Below are positions 17,166-24,475 of a stretch of 64,000 bases of DNA, one piece after another. Each line of letters starts with the position of its first letter. Position 1 is the stretch's first letter. This DNA is from an uncultured Dehalococcoidia bacterium (GTDB lineage: Bacteria; Chloroflexota; Dehalococcoidia; Lucifugimonadales; GCA-2712585), in contig OY282371.1 of NCBI GenBank assembly GCA_958295715.1, positions 2,031,697 to 2,095,696 on the forward strand, in the 5' to 3' direction. The position numbers and the translations under genes are program-made. The notes under the pieces were generated by a model that worked only from the letters and a program-made list of their open reading frames with translations, was not told where the DNA came from and ran no database searches.

Positions 17166-18842
17166 GTGAAGCTCACCGGCGGCCAGATAGTCTGCGAGTC
17201 CCTCATCAAGGAAGGGGTGGAGGTCATCTTCGGCATCCCCGGCGGCGCCATCCTGCCCCTGTACCAGGACCTGCCCCGGTATCCGCAGTTGCGCCACATC
17301 CTCATGCGCCACGAGCAGGGCGCCGCCCACGCCGCCGACGGGTACGCCCGGACGACGGGAAAGGTGGGCGTGGCCTTCGGCACCTCCGGCCCCGGGGCCA
17401 CCAACCTGGTGACGGGCATCGCGGCGGCGCAGATGGACTCGGTTCCCACCGTGTTCATCACCGGCCAGGTGGCCCGCGCCGCCATCGGCAAAGACGCCTT
17501 CCAGGAGACCGACGTCACGGGCATAACCCTGCCCATCACCAAGCACAACTACCTGGTGATGAACGCCTCAGAGGTTGCCGAAACCATCAAAGAGGCCTTC
17601 TACATCGCCAGCACCGGGCGACCCGGCCCCGTGCTGGTGGACATTCCCAAGGACGTGTTTACGGAGGAGGCGGAGTTCAGCTACCCGGAGTCCGTCAACC
17701 TCCCCAGCTACCACCTGCCCCAGGAAGCCGACCCCCGGGAGATACAGGCGGCGGCGCGCCTCATCAAGGAGGCCCGGAAGCCCCTGATACTGGCCGGCCA
17801 CGGCGTGGTCATATCCAGGGCCTTCGAAGAGCTGATGCAGTTGGCGGAGAAGGCCCAGATACCCGTGATAACCACCCTCTTGGGCATAAGCTCCTTCCCT
17901 GAGGACCACCCCCTCAGCGTCGGGATGCCCGGTATGCACGGCATGGCCCACGCCAGTCTGGCCATAGATGAAGCGGACCTGCTGCTGGGCCTGGGCATGA
18001 GGTTCGACGACCGCATCACGGGAGACCTGAACTCCTTCGCGCCCAACGCCAAGATCATTCACGCCGAGGTGGACCCCTCAGAGGTGCACAAGAACGTGCG
18101 GGCCACTGCCCCCCTAATAGGCGACCTGAAGAAGACGCTTAGGAAGCTCATCCCCGTCGTGGAACCCAAGTCCCACGAGGAGTGGTCGCAGCGCATAGCG
18201 GAACTGCGAATGGAGCACCCCCTCATGCGCCCCAGGACGGGCGGCGCCCTGCTGCCTCAGTACGTGATGCAGGCCCTGTCTAAGGCGACCAACGGGAACG
18301 CCGTCATAGTAACGGGGGTGGGTCAGCACCAGATGTGGGCCGCTCAGCACTACACCTTCACCCAGCAAAACAGTTGGGTAACCTCAGGCGGGCTGGGGGC
18401 CATGGGCTTCGAGGTCCCCGCCGCTCTAGGCGCGCAGGTGGGCCGCCCCGGCTCCGTGGTATGGTCCGTGGCGGGGGACGGCGGCTTCCAGATGACCATG
18501 TCGGAACTGGCGACCTTGGCCGAGAACAACATCCCCGTTAAGTTCGCCATAATGAACAACGGCTATCTGGGAATGGTGCGCCAGTGGCAGGACATCTTCT
18601 ACGAAAAGTCCTACGTGGCCACCCACTACACCCATAATCCGGACTTCGTGAAGCTGGCCCACGCCTTCGGCATCCACGGCGACCGGGTCACCAAGGAGGA
18701 GGAGGCCCTGCCGGCCATCAGGGCCGCGATGGAGCACCCGGGGCCGGCCCTTATCGACTTCGTGGTCGCCGAGGAGGAGAACGTCTACCCGATGATACCC
18801 GCCGGGGGGGCCGTCGCCGAGCTTATGGAAGAGCCCGTCTGA
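17166..18842 (+). CDS. ilvB: Acetolactate synthase large subunit
   Basis: 558 aa thiamine-diphosphate enzyme making acetolactate or acetohydroxybutyrate, the first shared step of Val, Leu and Ile synthesis. The catalytic Glu50 sits in RHEQGAAHAADGYAR. The ThDP motif runs from GDGGF (about 437) to NN (about 464). The FAD-region motif GMHGM is present. The GTG start is preceded by AGGAGG. Its TGA shares one base with the ilvN ATG, so the subunits are translationally coupled. It is controlled by the upstream T-box. Confidence 0.96.
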   Translation: MKLTGGQIVCESLIKEGVEVIFGIPGGAILPLYQDLPRYPQLRHILMRHEQGAAHAADGYARTTGKVGVAFGTSGPGATNLVTGIAAAQMDSVPTVFITGQVARAAIGKDAFQETDVTGITLPITKHNYLVMNASEVAETIKEAFYIASTGRPGPVLVDIPKDVFTEEAEFSYPESVNLPSYHLPQEADPREIQAAARLIKEARKPLILAGHGVVISRAFEELMQLAEKAQIPVITTLLGISSFPEDHPLSVGMPGMHGMAHASLAIDEADLLLGLGMRFDDRITGDLNSFAPNAKIIHAEVDPSEVHKNVRATAPLIGDLKKTLRKLIPVVEPKSHEEWSQRIAELRMEHPLMRPRTGGALLPQYVMQALSKATNGNAVIVTGVGQHQMWAAQHYTFTQQNSWVTSGGLGAMGFEVPAALGAQVGRPGSVVWSVAGDGGFQMTMSELATLAENNIPVKFAIMNNGYLGMVRQWQDIFYEKSYVATHYTHNPDFVKLAHAFGIHGDRVTKEEEALPAIRAAMEHPGPALIDFVVAEEENVYPMIPAGGAVAELMEEPV

Positions 18843-19375
18843 TGCCCCTCAACGAGTCGACCATAGTGGCCATGGTGCGGGACCGGCCGGGGGTGCTCAA
18901 CCGCATCTCCAGCATGTTCCGGCGCCGCAACTTCAACATCGTCAGCCTGGCCGTGGGGCAGTCGGAACAGCCCGGCATGTCGCGGATGGCCTTCGTGGTC
19001 AACGGCGACGACGCCACCGTGGAGCAGGTCATCAAGCAGCTGCGTAAGCTCATCGACGTCGCCTCAGTCTCCCTCATCCAAGAGGATACGATGATATCTC
19101 GCGAGTTGGCCCTCATACGGGTCAACGGGACGGCGTCCACCCGCGGCGAAATCTCCCAGATAGTGGACATCTATAGGGCCCACATCGTCGACATCGCCCC
19201 CGACTCGCTCATCGTTGAGGTCACGGGGGACGAGGACAAGGTCCAGTCCCTCAAGAACCTCCTCAACACCTTCGGCATAACCGAGATGATACGCACCGGG
19301 AGGGTGGCCATGGTCAGGGGGATGGCCCACGTCCATTCCAACAACTCCGGAAACCCAGCTAACCGGGCCGCCTAG
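18842..19375 (+). CDS. ilvN: Acetolactate synthase small (regulatory) subunit
   Basis: 177 aa with an N-terminal ACT domain (about 6-80) beginning [20 protein letters not shown] and a C-terminal IlvH-type domain. It activates IlvB and confers feedback control by valine. The length and two-domain form match IlvH/IlvN proteins. It overlaps ilvB by one base and is followed by ilvC after 37 bp. Confidence 0.95.
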   Translation: MPLNESTIVAMVRDRPGVLNRISSMFRRRNFNIVSLAVGQSEQPGMSRMAFVVNGDDATVEQVIKQLRKLIDVASVSLIQEDTMISRELALIRVNGTASTRGEISQIVDIYRAHIVDIAPDSLIVEVTGDEDKVQSLKNLLNTFGITEMIRTGRVAMVRGMAHVHSNNSGNPANRAA

Positions 19376-19412
19376 CCCCGCGGGGCCGCCACCACAGAAG
19401 GAGAAGACCCTC

Positions 19413-20411
19413 ATGGCCATAATGTACTACGAGAAGGACGCGGACCTATCCCTGCTAGACGACAAGACCGTTGGAATCATCGGGTTCGGGAGCCAGGGCC
19501 ACGCCCACGCCCTGAATCTGAAGGACAGCGGCGCCCGGGTGATAGTCGGCCTCTACGAGGGCAGTTCCAGCTGGCCCAAGGCCGAAGAAGCGGGTCTTGA
19601 GGTGGCCACCGCCGCGGAGGCCGCCGAAAGGTCCGACATCATCACCATGCTGATACCCGACACCACCCAACCCCGGGTGTACCGGGAGTCCATCCTGCCC
19701 CACCTGGGCGAGGGCAAGACCCTAATGTTCGCCCACGGGTTCAACATCCACTTCAAGACCGTGGCGCCGCCGCCCAACGTAGACGTGTCCATGGTGGCGC
19801 CCAAGGCCCCGGGTCACCGTATGCGGGAGGTGTTCACCAAAGGCTCCGGCGTGCCCGGGCTGCTGGCCATACACCAGGACGTGTCGGGAACCGCGAGGGA
19901 AACTGGTCTGGCCTACGCCAAGGGTATCGGCTGCACCAGGGCCGGGGTGCTGGACACCACCTTCAAGGAGGAGACGGAAACGGACCTCTTCGGCGAACAG
20001 GCCGTCCTCTGCGGCGGCGTCACCTCCCTGGTGAAGGCGGGATTTGAGACACTGGTCGAAGCCGGCTACCAACCTGAGTCCGCCTATTTTGAGGTCCTTC
20101 ACGAACTCAAGCTCATCGTCGACCTGATGTACCAGGGCGGCATGGACTATATGCGCTACTCGGTGAGCGACACGGCGGAGTACGGCGACTACTCCCGCGG
20201 CCCTCAGGTGGTGGACGCGAGCGTTAAGGAGAACATGAAGCGGGTGCTGGCCGATATCCAGAGCGGGGCCTTCGCCAAGGAGTGGATTACGGAGAACGAC
20301 GAGGGCCGCCCCAGGTTCTACCGGATGCGCCAAACCGACGCCGAACACCCCTTGGAGAAGGTGGGCGCGGAGCTGCGCGCCATGATGCCTTGGCTGAAGG
20401 AGCAGGTGTAG
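19413..20411 (+). CDS. ilvC: Ketol-acid reductoisomerase (class I)
   Basis: 332 aa, class I length. It isomerises and reduces acetolactate to dihydroxyisovalerate with Mg2+ and a nicotinamide cofactor. The Rossmann motif [17 protein letters not shown] is at 24-40. The cofactor-specificity loop reads YEGSSS (48-53), lacking the Arg usual at the first position. The metal and substrate part includes VAPKAPGH, where PKGPGH is more common, and later [10 protein letters not shown]. It is the third gene of the T-box-controlled operon. Confidence 0.96.
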   Translation: MAIMYYEKDADLSLLDDKTVGIIGFGSQGHAHALNLKDSGARVIVGLYEGSSSWPKAEEAGLEVATAAEAAERSDIITMLIPDTTQPRVYRESILPHLGEGKTLMFAHGFNIHFKTVAPPPNVDVSMVAPKAPGHRMREVFTKGSGVPGLLAIHQDVSGTARETGLAYAKGIGCTRAGVLDTTFKEETETDLFGEQAVLCGGVTSLVKAGFETLVEAGYQPESAYFEVLHELKLIVDLMYQGGMDYMRYSVSDTAEYGDYSRGPQVVDASVKENMKRVLADIQSGAFAKEWITENDEGRPRFYRMRQTDAEHPLEKVGAELRAMMPWLKEQV

Positions 20412-20435
20412 CGACTTCACGCGGCGGTTCTCTGG

Positions 20436-20441
20436 TATAAT
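20436..20441 (+). promoter_or_regulatory. Extended -10 promoter, copy 1
   Basis: TGGTATAAT (TATAAT at 20436-20441), with no clear -35. It is part of a promoter-plus-gene unit duplicated in tandem; the matching copy is at 20727-20732. Confidence 0.6.
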
Positions 20442-20470
20442 GGCCCCATAAGGGCTAGGGGGGAGGAATC

Positions 20471-20699
20471 ATGGCAACCGTAGAGCAGCGCGTGAGCCGG
20501 CTTGAGGGGGTCTGAGCGTCTAGTGACCAAAGCTGATCTGGCAGACGTCAAGGCCGAGTTGAAGGCCGACATCGCTAACTTAAGGGTCGAAATCGCCAAC
20601 CTGAAGGCCGACCTCATCAAGTGGATGGTTGGGATGATGTTCGGCACTGTGGCGGCGACATCCTCCATAGTCCTTCTCGTTGAGCGAGTCATTGGCTGA
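20471..20699 (+). pseudogene. Small coiled-coil/TM protein, copy 1, frameshifted
   Basis: The first of two tandem copies. The frame from ATG 20471 (MATVEQRVSRLEG) hits TGA at 20513-20515. Compared with the intact copy at 20761-20958, one base is missing just after the GGGG near 20507-20510. The rest continues in another frame as a heptad-like segment (ADLADVKAELKADIANL) and a C-terminal hydrophobic helix ending VERVIG. Without frameshifting it yields only a 14-residue peptide. The promoter and ribosome site remain intact. Confidence 0.75.
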
Positions 20700-20726
20700 G
20701 GGCACGGCGCGGCGGCGGTTCTCTGG

Positions 20727-20732
20727 TATAAT
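20727..20732 (+). promoter_or_regulatory. Extended -10 promoter, copy 2
   Basis: TGGTATAAT (TATAAT at 20727-20732) with the same flanks as copy 1, 29 bp before the intact small ORF. Confidence 0.6.
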
Positions 20733-20760
20733 GGCCGCATAAGGGCTAGGGAGAGGAACT

Positions 20761-20958
20761 ATGGCAACCGTAGAGGAGCGCGTGAGCCGGCTTGAAGGGG
20801 CCTACGAACATCTGGCGACCAAGGCTGATGTGGCAGACGTCAAGACCGAAATCGCTAACTTGAAGGCTGACCTCATCAAGTGGATGGTTGGGGCGATATT
20901 CGGCTCTGTGGCGGCGTCGTCCTCCATAGCCCTTCTCGTTCAGCGACTCGCTGGCTGA
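20761..20958 (+). CDS. Small coiled-coil protein with C-terminal TM helix
   Basis: 65 aa. Residues 1-40 are charged and heptad-like (VEERVSRLEGAYEHLATKAD and VKTEIANLKADL). Residues about 42-62 form one hydrophobic helix (WMVGAIFGSVAASSSIALLV). GAGAGGA precedes the ATG. It resembles short DUF1640-like or hemolysin-XhlA-like tail-anchored coiled coils, but I cannot assign a function. It is the intact second copy of a tandem duplication that includes the promoter. Confidence 0.7.
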   Translation: MATVEERVSRLEGAYEHLATKADVADVKTEIANLKADLIKWMVGAIFGSVAASSSIALLVQRLAG

Positions 20959-21088
20959 GGGCACGGCGGGCCGCAAAGGCCCGCGACTGAACGCGAAGAA
21001 CCCGGCCACTGCCGCCAACGGACCCGTTCCGAACCGCCGCCTCTGTGCCAGCCGCGGCGCGTTGCCTTTTCAGGGGAGCGAGGCGTCT

Positions 21089-21116
21089 TTGACGGCGGCA
21101 TCAACGCGGTTATGGT
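21089..21116 (+). promoter_or_regulatory. Candidate promoter for the cyclase gene
   Basis: TTGACG (21089-21094), 16-bp spacer, TATGGT (21111-21116). A perfect 7-bp inverted repeat GAGAACC/GGTTCTC (21118-21137) lies at the expected start of transcription. Its role is unknown. Confidence 0.45.
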
Positions 21117-21193
21117 CGAGAACCCCAAGCGGTTCTCAGTCCCAAGCGGTCTTTGACCGGACGGGCCGGTAAACCCACAAAGGAGGGGAAAGG

Positions 21194-22108
21194 ATGACCG
21201 ACCGACGCATTCCAACCAGGGCAGAGGTGGACTCCTATCTGAGGGACCGCCGCAACTGGAACCGGTGGGGGGAGCGGGGCAGCGCCGGCGCCCTGAACCT
21301 GATAACCGACGAAAAGCGGCTCTCAGCGACGCGGCTGGTGAAGAAGGGCCGCGCCGTGTCGCTGAGCAGGCCCTTCCCGGTGGAGCCATCCATTGAGAAC
21401 CCACGGCCCGCCCTCCACTACCTCTTCACCGTGGACCGGGACGAGGGCTGGGGCTCGGCCCAAGACTTCTACGGCGTCTCCTACCACGGCACGTCGACCA
21501 CCCACATCGACGCCCTCTGCCACGTTTGGACGGGGGATGGGATGTGGGACGGGCGCGACCCAGCCAAGGAGCTCACCTTCACCGGCGCGCGGTACGGCTC
21601 TGTGGACGCGTGGAGCCAGGGGATCCTCACCCGCGGCGTCCTCTTAGACGTTCCCAAACACCGCGGCAAGCCCTTCGTCACCCTGGAGGAACCCATCCAC
21701 GGCTGGGAGTTGGAGGACATCCTGAAGGAGACGGGCCTCACCCTGGAGCCGGGCGACGCCGTGGCCGTATACGGCGGCCGCGAGGCCTACGCCGGCAGCC
21801 ACGGCAGTTGGGCCGGCGGCCCCGCCCGCGCCGGTCTCCACGCCTCCTGCCTCCCCTTCATCCGCGACCACGACGTCGCTATTCTGGTGTGGGACATGAT
21901 GGACGCGGCCCCCAACGAATACGGGCTGTCCCACACCGTCCACGCGGCCATTCCCGCCTATGGCGTCGCCCTGCTGGACAACGCCCTCCTCCAACCTCTG
22001 GCGGAGGTCTGCGCCGAGGAGGGGAGATACGAGTTCATGCTCACCATCAACCCCCTGGTGGTGGTGGGCGGCACCGGGTCCCCCGTCAACCCCATCGCCG
22101 TCTTCTAG
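21194..22108 (+). CDS. Cyclase family protein (kynurenine formamidase-like)
   Basis: 304 aa member of the metal-dependent cyclase/arylformamidase family. The signature HGTSTTHIDALCH supplies the metal ligands, and a later segment has HASCLPFI and a conserved C-terminal TINPL. Members hydrolyse N-formylkynurenine, isatin or polyketide-type substrates; the ~300 aa form here is typical of uncharacterised environmental relatives. AGGAGG precedes the ATG. No tryptophan-degradation genes lie nearby, so the substrate is open. Confidence 0.85.
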   Translation: MTDRRIPTRAEVDSYLRDRRNWNRWGERGSAGALNLITDEKRLSATRLVKKGRAVSLSRPFPVEPSIENPRPALHYLFTVDRDEGWGSAQDFYGVSYHGTSTTHIDALCHVWTGDGMWDGRDPAKELTFTGARYGSVDAWSQGILTRGVLLDVPKHRGKPFVTLEEPIHGWELEDILKETGLTLEPGDAVAVYGGREAYAGSHGSWAGGPARAGLHASCLPFIRDHDVAILVWDMMDAAPNEYGLSHTVHAAIPAYGVALLDNALLQPLAEVCAEEGRYEFMLTINPLVVVGGTGSPVNPIAVF

Positions 22109-22207
22109 TCCCCCCGTTAGGCGAATTCGTTTTGGAGGGAACCCAGAACCCTCCGGCCCGGCCTTCGAGTCGCGCCCAAGAAGGCGCGGCGCGGTTCCAT
22201 CCTCCCC

Positions 22208-22243
22208 TTGACACCGGATCCCCATGTAATAGAATATAAGTTC
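22208..22243 (+). promoter_or_regulatory. Promoter with SOS-box-like palindrome upstream of the radical SAM gene
   Basis: TTGACA (22208-22213), 16-bp spacer, TAGAAT (22230-22235). The -10 overlaps GAATATAAGTTC (22232-22243), within the inverted repeat ATAGAA-N6-TTCTAT. This differs by one base from the GAAC-N4-GTTC LexA box known from Firmicutes. SOS control is an inference. Confidence 0.5.
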
Positions 22244-22265
22244 TATAATAACAAGGGGGCCTTCC

Positions 22266-23564
22266 ATGCTTATCAAACACGTGCCCGACACCTTCGAAAA
22301 GCTGAGCATCCTCGGCGGGATGGCCGGCGACGACATCCTTTCCCACCCCGGCTCCCCCCGTCCCGCGCCCTACTCGGCCCGCAAGAAGAACCCACTGCCC
22401 GGGGTCTACAGGGCCGCCATGCCCAACGGTAAGTACATAAACCTCATGCGGGTTATGTTCACCGACTTTTGCAAGATGGACTGCGCCTTCTGCCCCAACA
22501 GCCACTGGGTGCCCCGGAGGCGTCACGCCTTTAAGGTGGATGAGTTGGCCAACGCCTTTATGGAACTTCACCGGCGTCACACCGTAGACGGCCTGTTCCT
22601 CAGCTCAGGCGTCGCCGGGACCGGGTCCAAGACCACGGAACGGCTGGTGAAGGTGGTGGAGATTATACGCAAGAAGCACGGCTTCAAGGGCTACGTCCAT
22701 ATGAAGGTGATGCCGGGGACGGAGCGGCAGTACGTGGAGGCGGCCTACCGCCTGGGAACCAGGTTGTCGGTGAACCTCGAGACGCCGACCCCTGAGATGA
22801 TGCGGAAGCTCAGCGCCATGAAGGACTTGGAGCGGGACATCCTGGCCCCCATGCAGTGGATCGATTCCTTGACCCGCGCCGGCGCCAACGGGGCCGTGGG
22901 ACAGGCTACGCAGCTGGTGGTGGGGGCCGCCGACGAGTCCGACGCCGACATCCTGACGCGGGTGGACCAGCTTTACGACCAGTGGAACCTGAAGCGCGTC
23001 TACTACTCCCCCTTCCGGCCCGTTCGCCACACGCCTTTGGAGGAGCATCCGGCCACCCCGGCCATGCGGGGGCACCGGTTGTACCAGATGGACTGGCTGC
23101 GGCGCGTCTACGGGTTCCCCGTCAACGAACTGAAGCTGGCCTTTGACGACGGCGGCTACCTTCCCCTGCGGCACGACCCCAAGACGACCATCGCTTTGGA
23201 GAACATGGACGCCTTCCCGGTAGACGTGAACACGGCCCGGCGGGAAAGGCTGCTGCGGGTCCCCGGCATTGGCCCCGTATCCGCCCAACGCATCATGCAA
23301 AACCGGCGGCGTCACGCCCTGGACTCCTGGCGCGACCTCCAGGCCATGGGGGTGGTGAGGGCCTGGGCGTGGCCCTTCCTGGCTTTCCCCGGGCACCGGC
23401 CGCCCAGGGCCAAGCAGATGAAGCTCCGGCTCTCGGAGGAGCGGGCCGCGCCAGCCCTCGCGCCGGCCGTCGGGCCAACCCTTGGCCAGACCACGGCCCC
23501 CTGCGGCCTCGCCGCGTCCTGCGCCGGCTGCTCCATGCGCGGCGCCCCGGGGCATCCCGGCTAG
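22266..23564 (+). CDS. Putative DNA modification/repair radical SAM protein
   Basis: 432 aa. The radical SAM cluster motif is C-x3-C-x2-C in DFCKMDCAFCPNSHW. A C-terminal helix-hairpin-helix motif (RVPGIGPVSAQRIMQ) suggests DNA binding. The length and architecture match the family described as putative DNA modification/repair radical SAM proteins (TIGR03916 type). Its usual partner (TIGR03915/DUF4130 type) is not seen nearby. The extreme C-terminus has an extra Cys cluster (CGLAASCAGC). The last 70 bp of the gene region are duplicated downstream of the antitoxin gene. Confidence 0.85.
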   Translation: MLIKHVPDTFEKLSILGGMAGDDILSHPGSPRPAPYSARKKNPLPGVYRAAMPNGKYINLMRVMFTDFCKMDCAFCPNSHWVPRRRHAFKVDELANAFMELHRRHTVDGLFLSSGVAGTGSKTTERLVKVVEIIRKKHGFKGYVHMKVMPGTERQYVEAAYRLGTRLSVNLETPTPEMMRKLSAMKDLERDILAPMQWIDSLTRAGANGAVGQATQLVVGAADESDADILTRVDQLYDQWNLKRVYYSPFRPVRHTPLEEHPATPAMRGHRLYQMDWLRRVYGFPVNELKLAFDDGGYLPLRHDPKTTIALENMDAFPVDVNTARRERLLRVPGIGPVSAQRIMQNRRRHALDSWRDLQAMGVVRAWAWPFLAFPGHRPPRAKQMKLRLSEERAAPALAPAVGPTLGQTTAPCGLAASCAGCSMRGAPGHPG

Positions 23565-23568
23565 GGTC
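23499..23568 (+). repeat. 70-bp direct repeat, left copy
   Basis: Covers the 3' end and stop codon of the radical SAM gene. It matches 24026-24095 at 63 of 70 positions without gaps, and the two copies flank the orphan antitoxin gene. Confidence 0.85.
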
Positions 23569-23683
23569 GACTCCTTGCCGGAACTTGCGCCAACCCTGCC
23601 TCCCGGCCACACGACTCCTAGCCAGCGCCTGAAACGGACAGCGCTATCATCGGAAAGGGGGCACGCGGGATGCGCTGGGCAGG

Positions 23684-23689
23684 TATAAT
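23684..23689 (+). promoter_or_regulatory. Leaderless -10 promoter of the antitoxin gene
   Basis: A perfect TATAAT ends 6 bp before the ATG at 23696, so transcription should start at or next to the A of the start codon. There is no Shine-Dalgarno sequence, as expected for a leaderless mRNA. Confidence 0.6.
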
Positions 23690-23695
23690 AGGGCT

Positions 23696-24025
23696 ATGAG
23701 AGAGACTTTTACCGCGTTCGACGCCGCAGACTTCATAAAAACCGGTGAAGACGCGCGCCTCTACCTGGAAGCGTGCATTGAAGACGGCGACGGACGCCTT
23801 ATCATGTCTGCCTTGGGCAGTATCGCGAAGGCGCGAAGGGTCAACATGAGCCAACTGGCCCGTGAGGTGGACATGTCTAGAAGCGCCCTGTACAAGGCGT
23901 TGGCGGGTGAAGCCGCGCCCGGCTTTTCGACTGTGCACAGGATAGCCCGGTCGCTGGGGTTCGACCTCGCCGTTAGGCTCAGGTGTAAAACGCCCGCGTC
24001 TGCCGGGGAGCCGACCTCAGCTTAG
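23696..24025 (+). CDS. HigA/addiction-module-type antidote protein (orphan)
   Basis: 109 aa DNA-binding protein of the putative addiction module antidote family (TIGR02684 type). A short N-terminal region (FDAADFIKTGEDARLYLEAC) is followed by an HTH with SQLAREVDMSRSALYKAL. Relatives usually sit directly after a RelE/ParE-like toxin gene; here the upstream 130 bp hold no toxin frame, so it appears to be an orphan. The gene is bracketed by 70-bp direct repeats derived from its left neighbour. Confidence 0.85.
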   Translation: MRETFTAFDAADFIKTGEDARLYLEACIEDGDGRLIMSALGSIAKARRVNMSQLAREVDMSRSALYKALAGEAAPGFSTVHRIARSLGFDLAVRLRCKTPASAGEPTSA

Positions 24026-24095
24026 CCCTGCGGCCTGGCCGCGCCCTGCGACGGCTGCTCAATACGCGGAGCGCCGGGGCATCCCGGCTAGGGTC
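24026..24095 (+). repeat. 70-bp direct repeat, right copy
   Basis: Second copy of 23499-23568. Its last two bases overlap the stop codon of the minus-strand VOC gene. Confidence 0.85.
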
Positions 24096-24474
24096 AGACG
24101 TGCTGGTCCACCAGGATGGGGTTCCCGTCCGGGTCAATGGCCACGAAACTGGCCGGGCCTGAGCCTTCCTCGTCCGCCTCGTTCTCCAGGCGCACCCCGC
24201 TGGCCTTCAACCGCCTCTGCAACTCCCGCGCGTCCGTAAAGGATTCAAGGGGTTCGGCCTGGTCATTCCAGCCCGGGTTGAAGGTCAGGATGTTCCTATC
24301 GAACATCCCTTGGAAGATGCCAATGGTGTGCCGGCCGTTCCTGAGAATCTGCCAGTTCTCTGAAGGGTCGCCGCCCACCACCTCGAACCCAAACTTCTCG
24401 TAGAAGACCCTGGAAGCCTCCAGGTCCGCTACGGCCAAGCTAACGGAAAAGGCGCCAAGTTCCATGCCGCTCAC
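24094..24474 (-). CDS. VOC family (glyoxalase/dioxygenase-fold) protein
   Basis: 126 aa single VOC domain: N-terminal [19 protein letters not shown] and a C-terminal strand with [12 protein letters not shown]. Members include glyoxalases, fosfomycin-resistance-type enzymes and dioxygenases; the metal ligands are not clear enough to choose. The start is 1 bp after the stop of the molybdopterin subunit gene, so the two are translationally coupled. Confidence 0.85.
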   Translation of the reverse strand: MSGMELGAFSVSLAVADLEASRVFYEKFGFEVVGGDPSENWQILRNGRHTIGIFQGMFDRNILTFNPGWNDQAEPLESFTDARELQRRLKASGVRLENEADEEGSGPASFVAIDPDGNPILVDQHV

Positions 24475-24475
24475 C

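Noticed and set aside
20502-20699. Separate 65-aa gene starting at TTG
   Set aside because: Alignment with the intact second copy shows it is the frameshifted remainder of copy 1.
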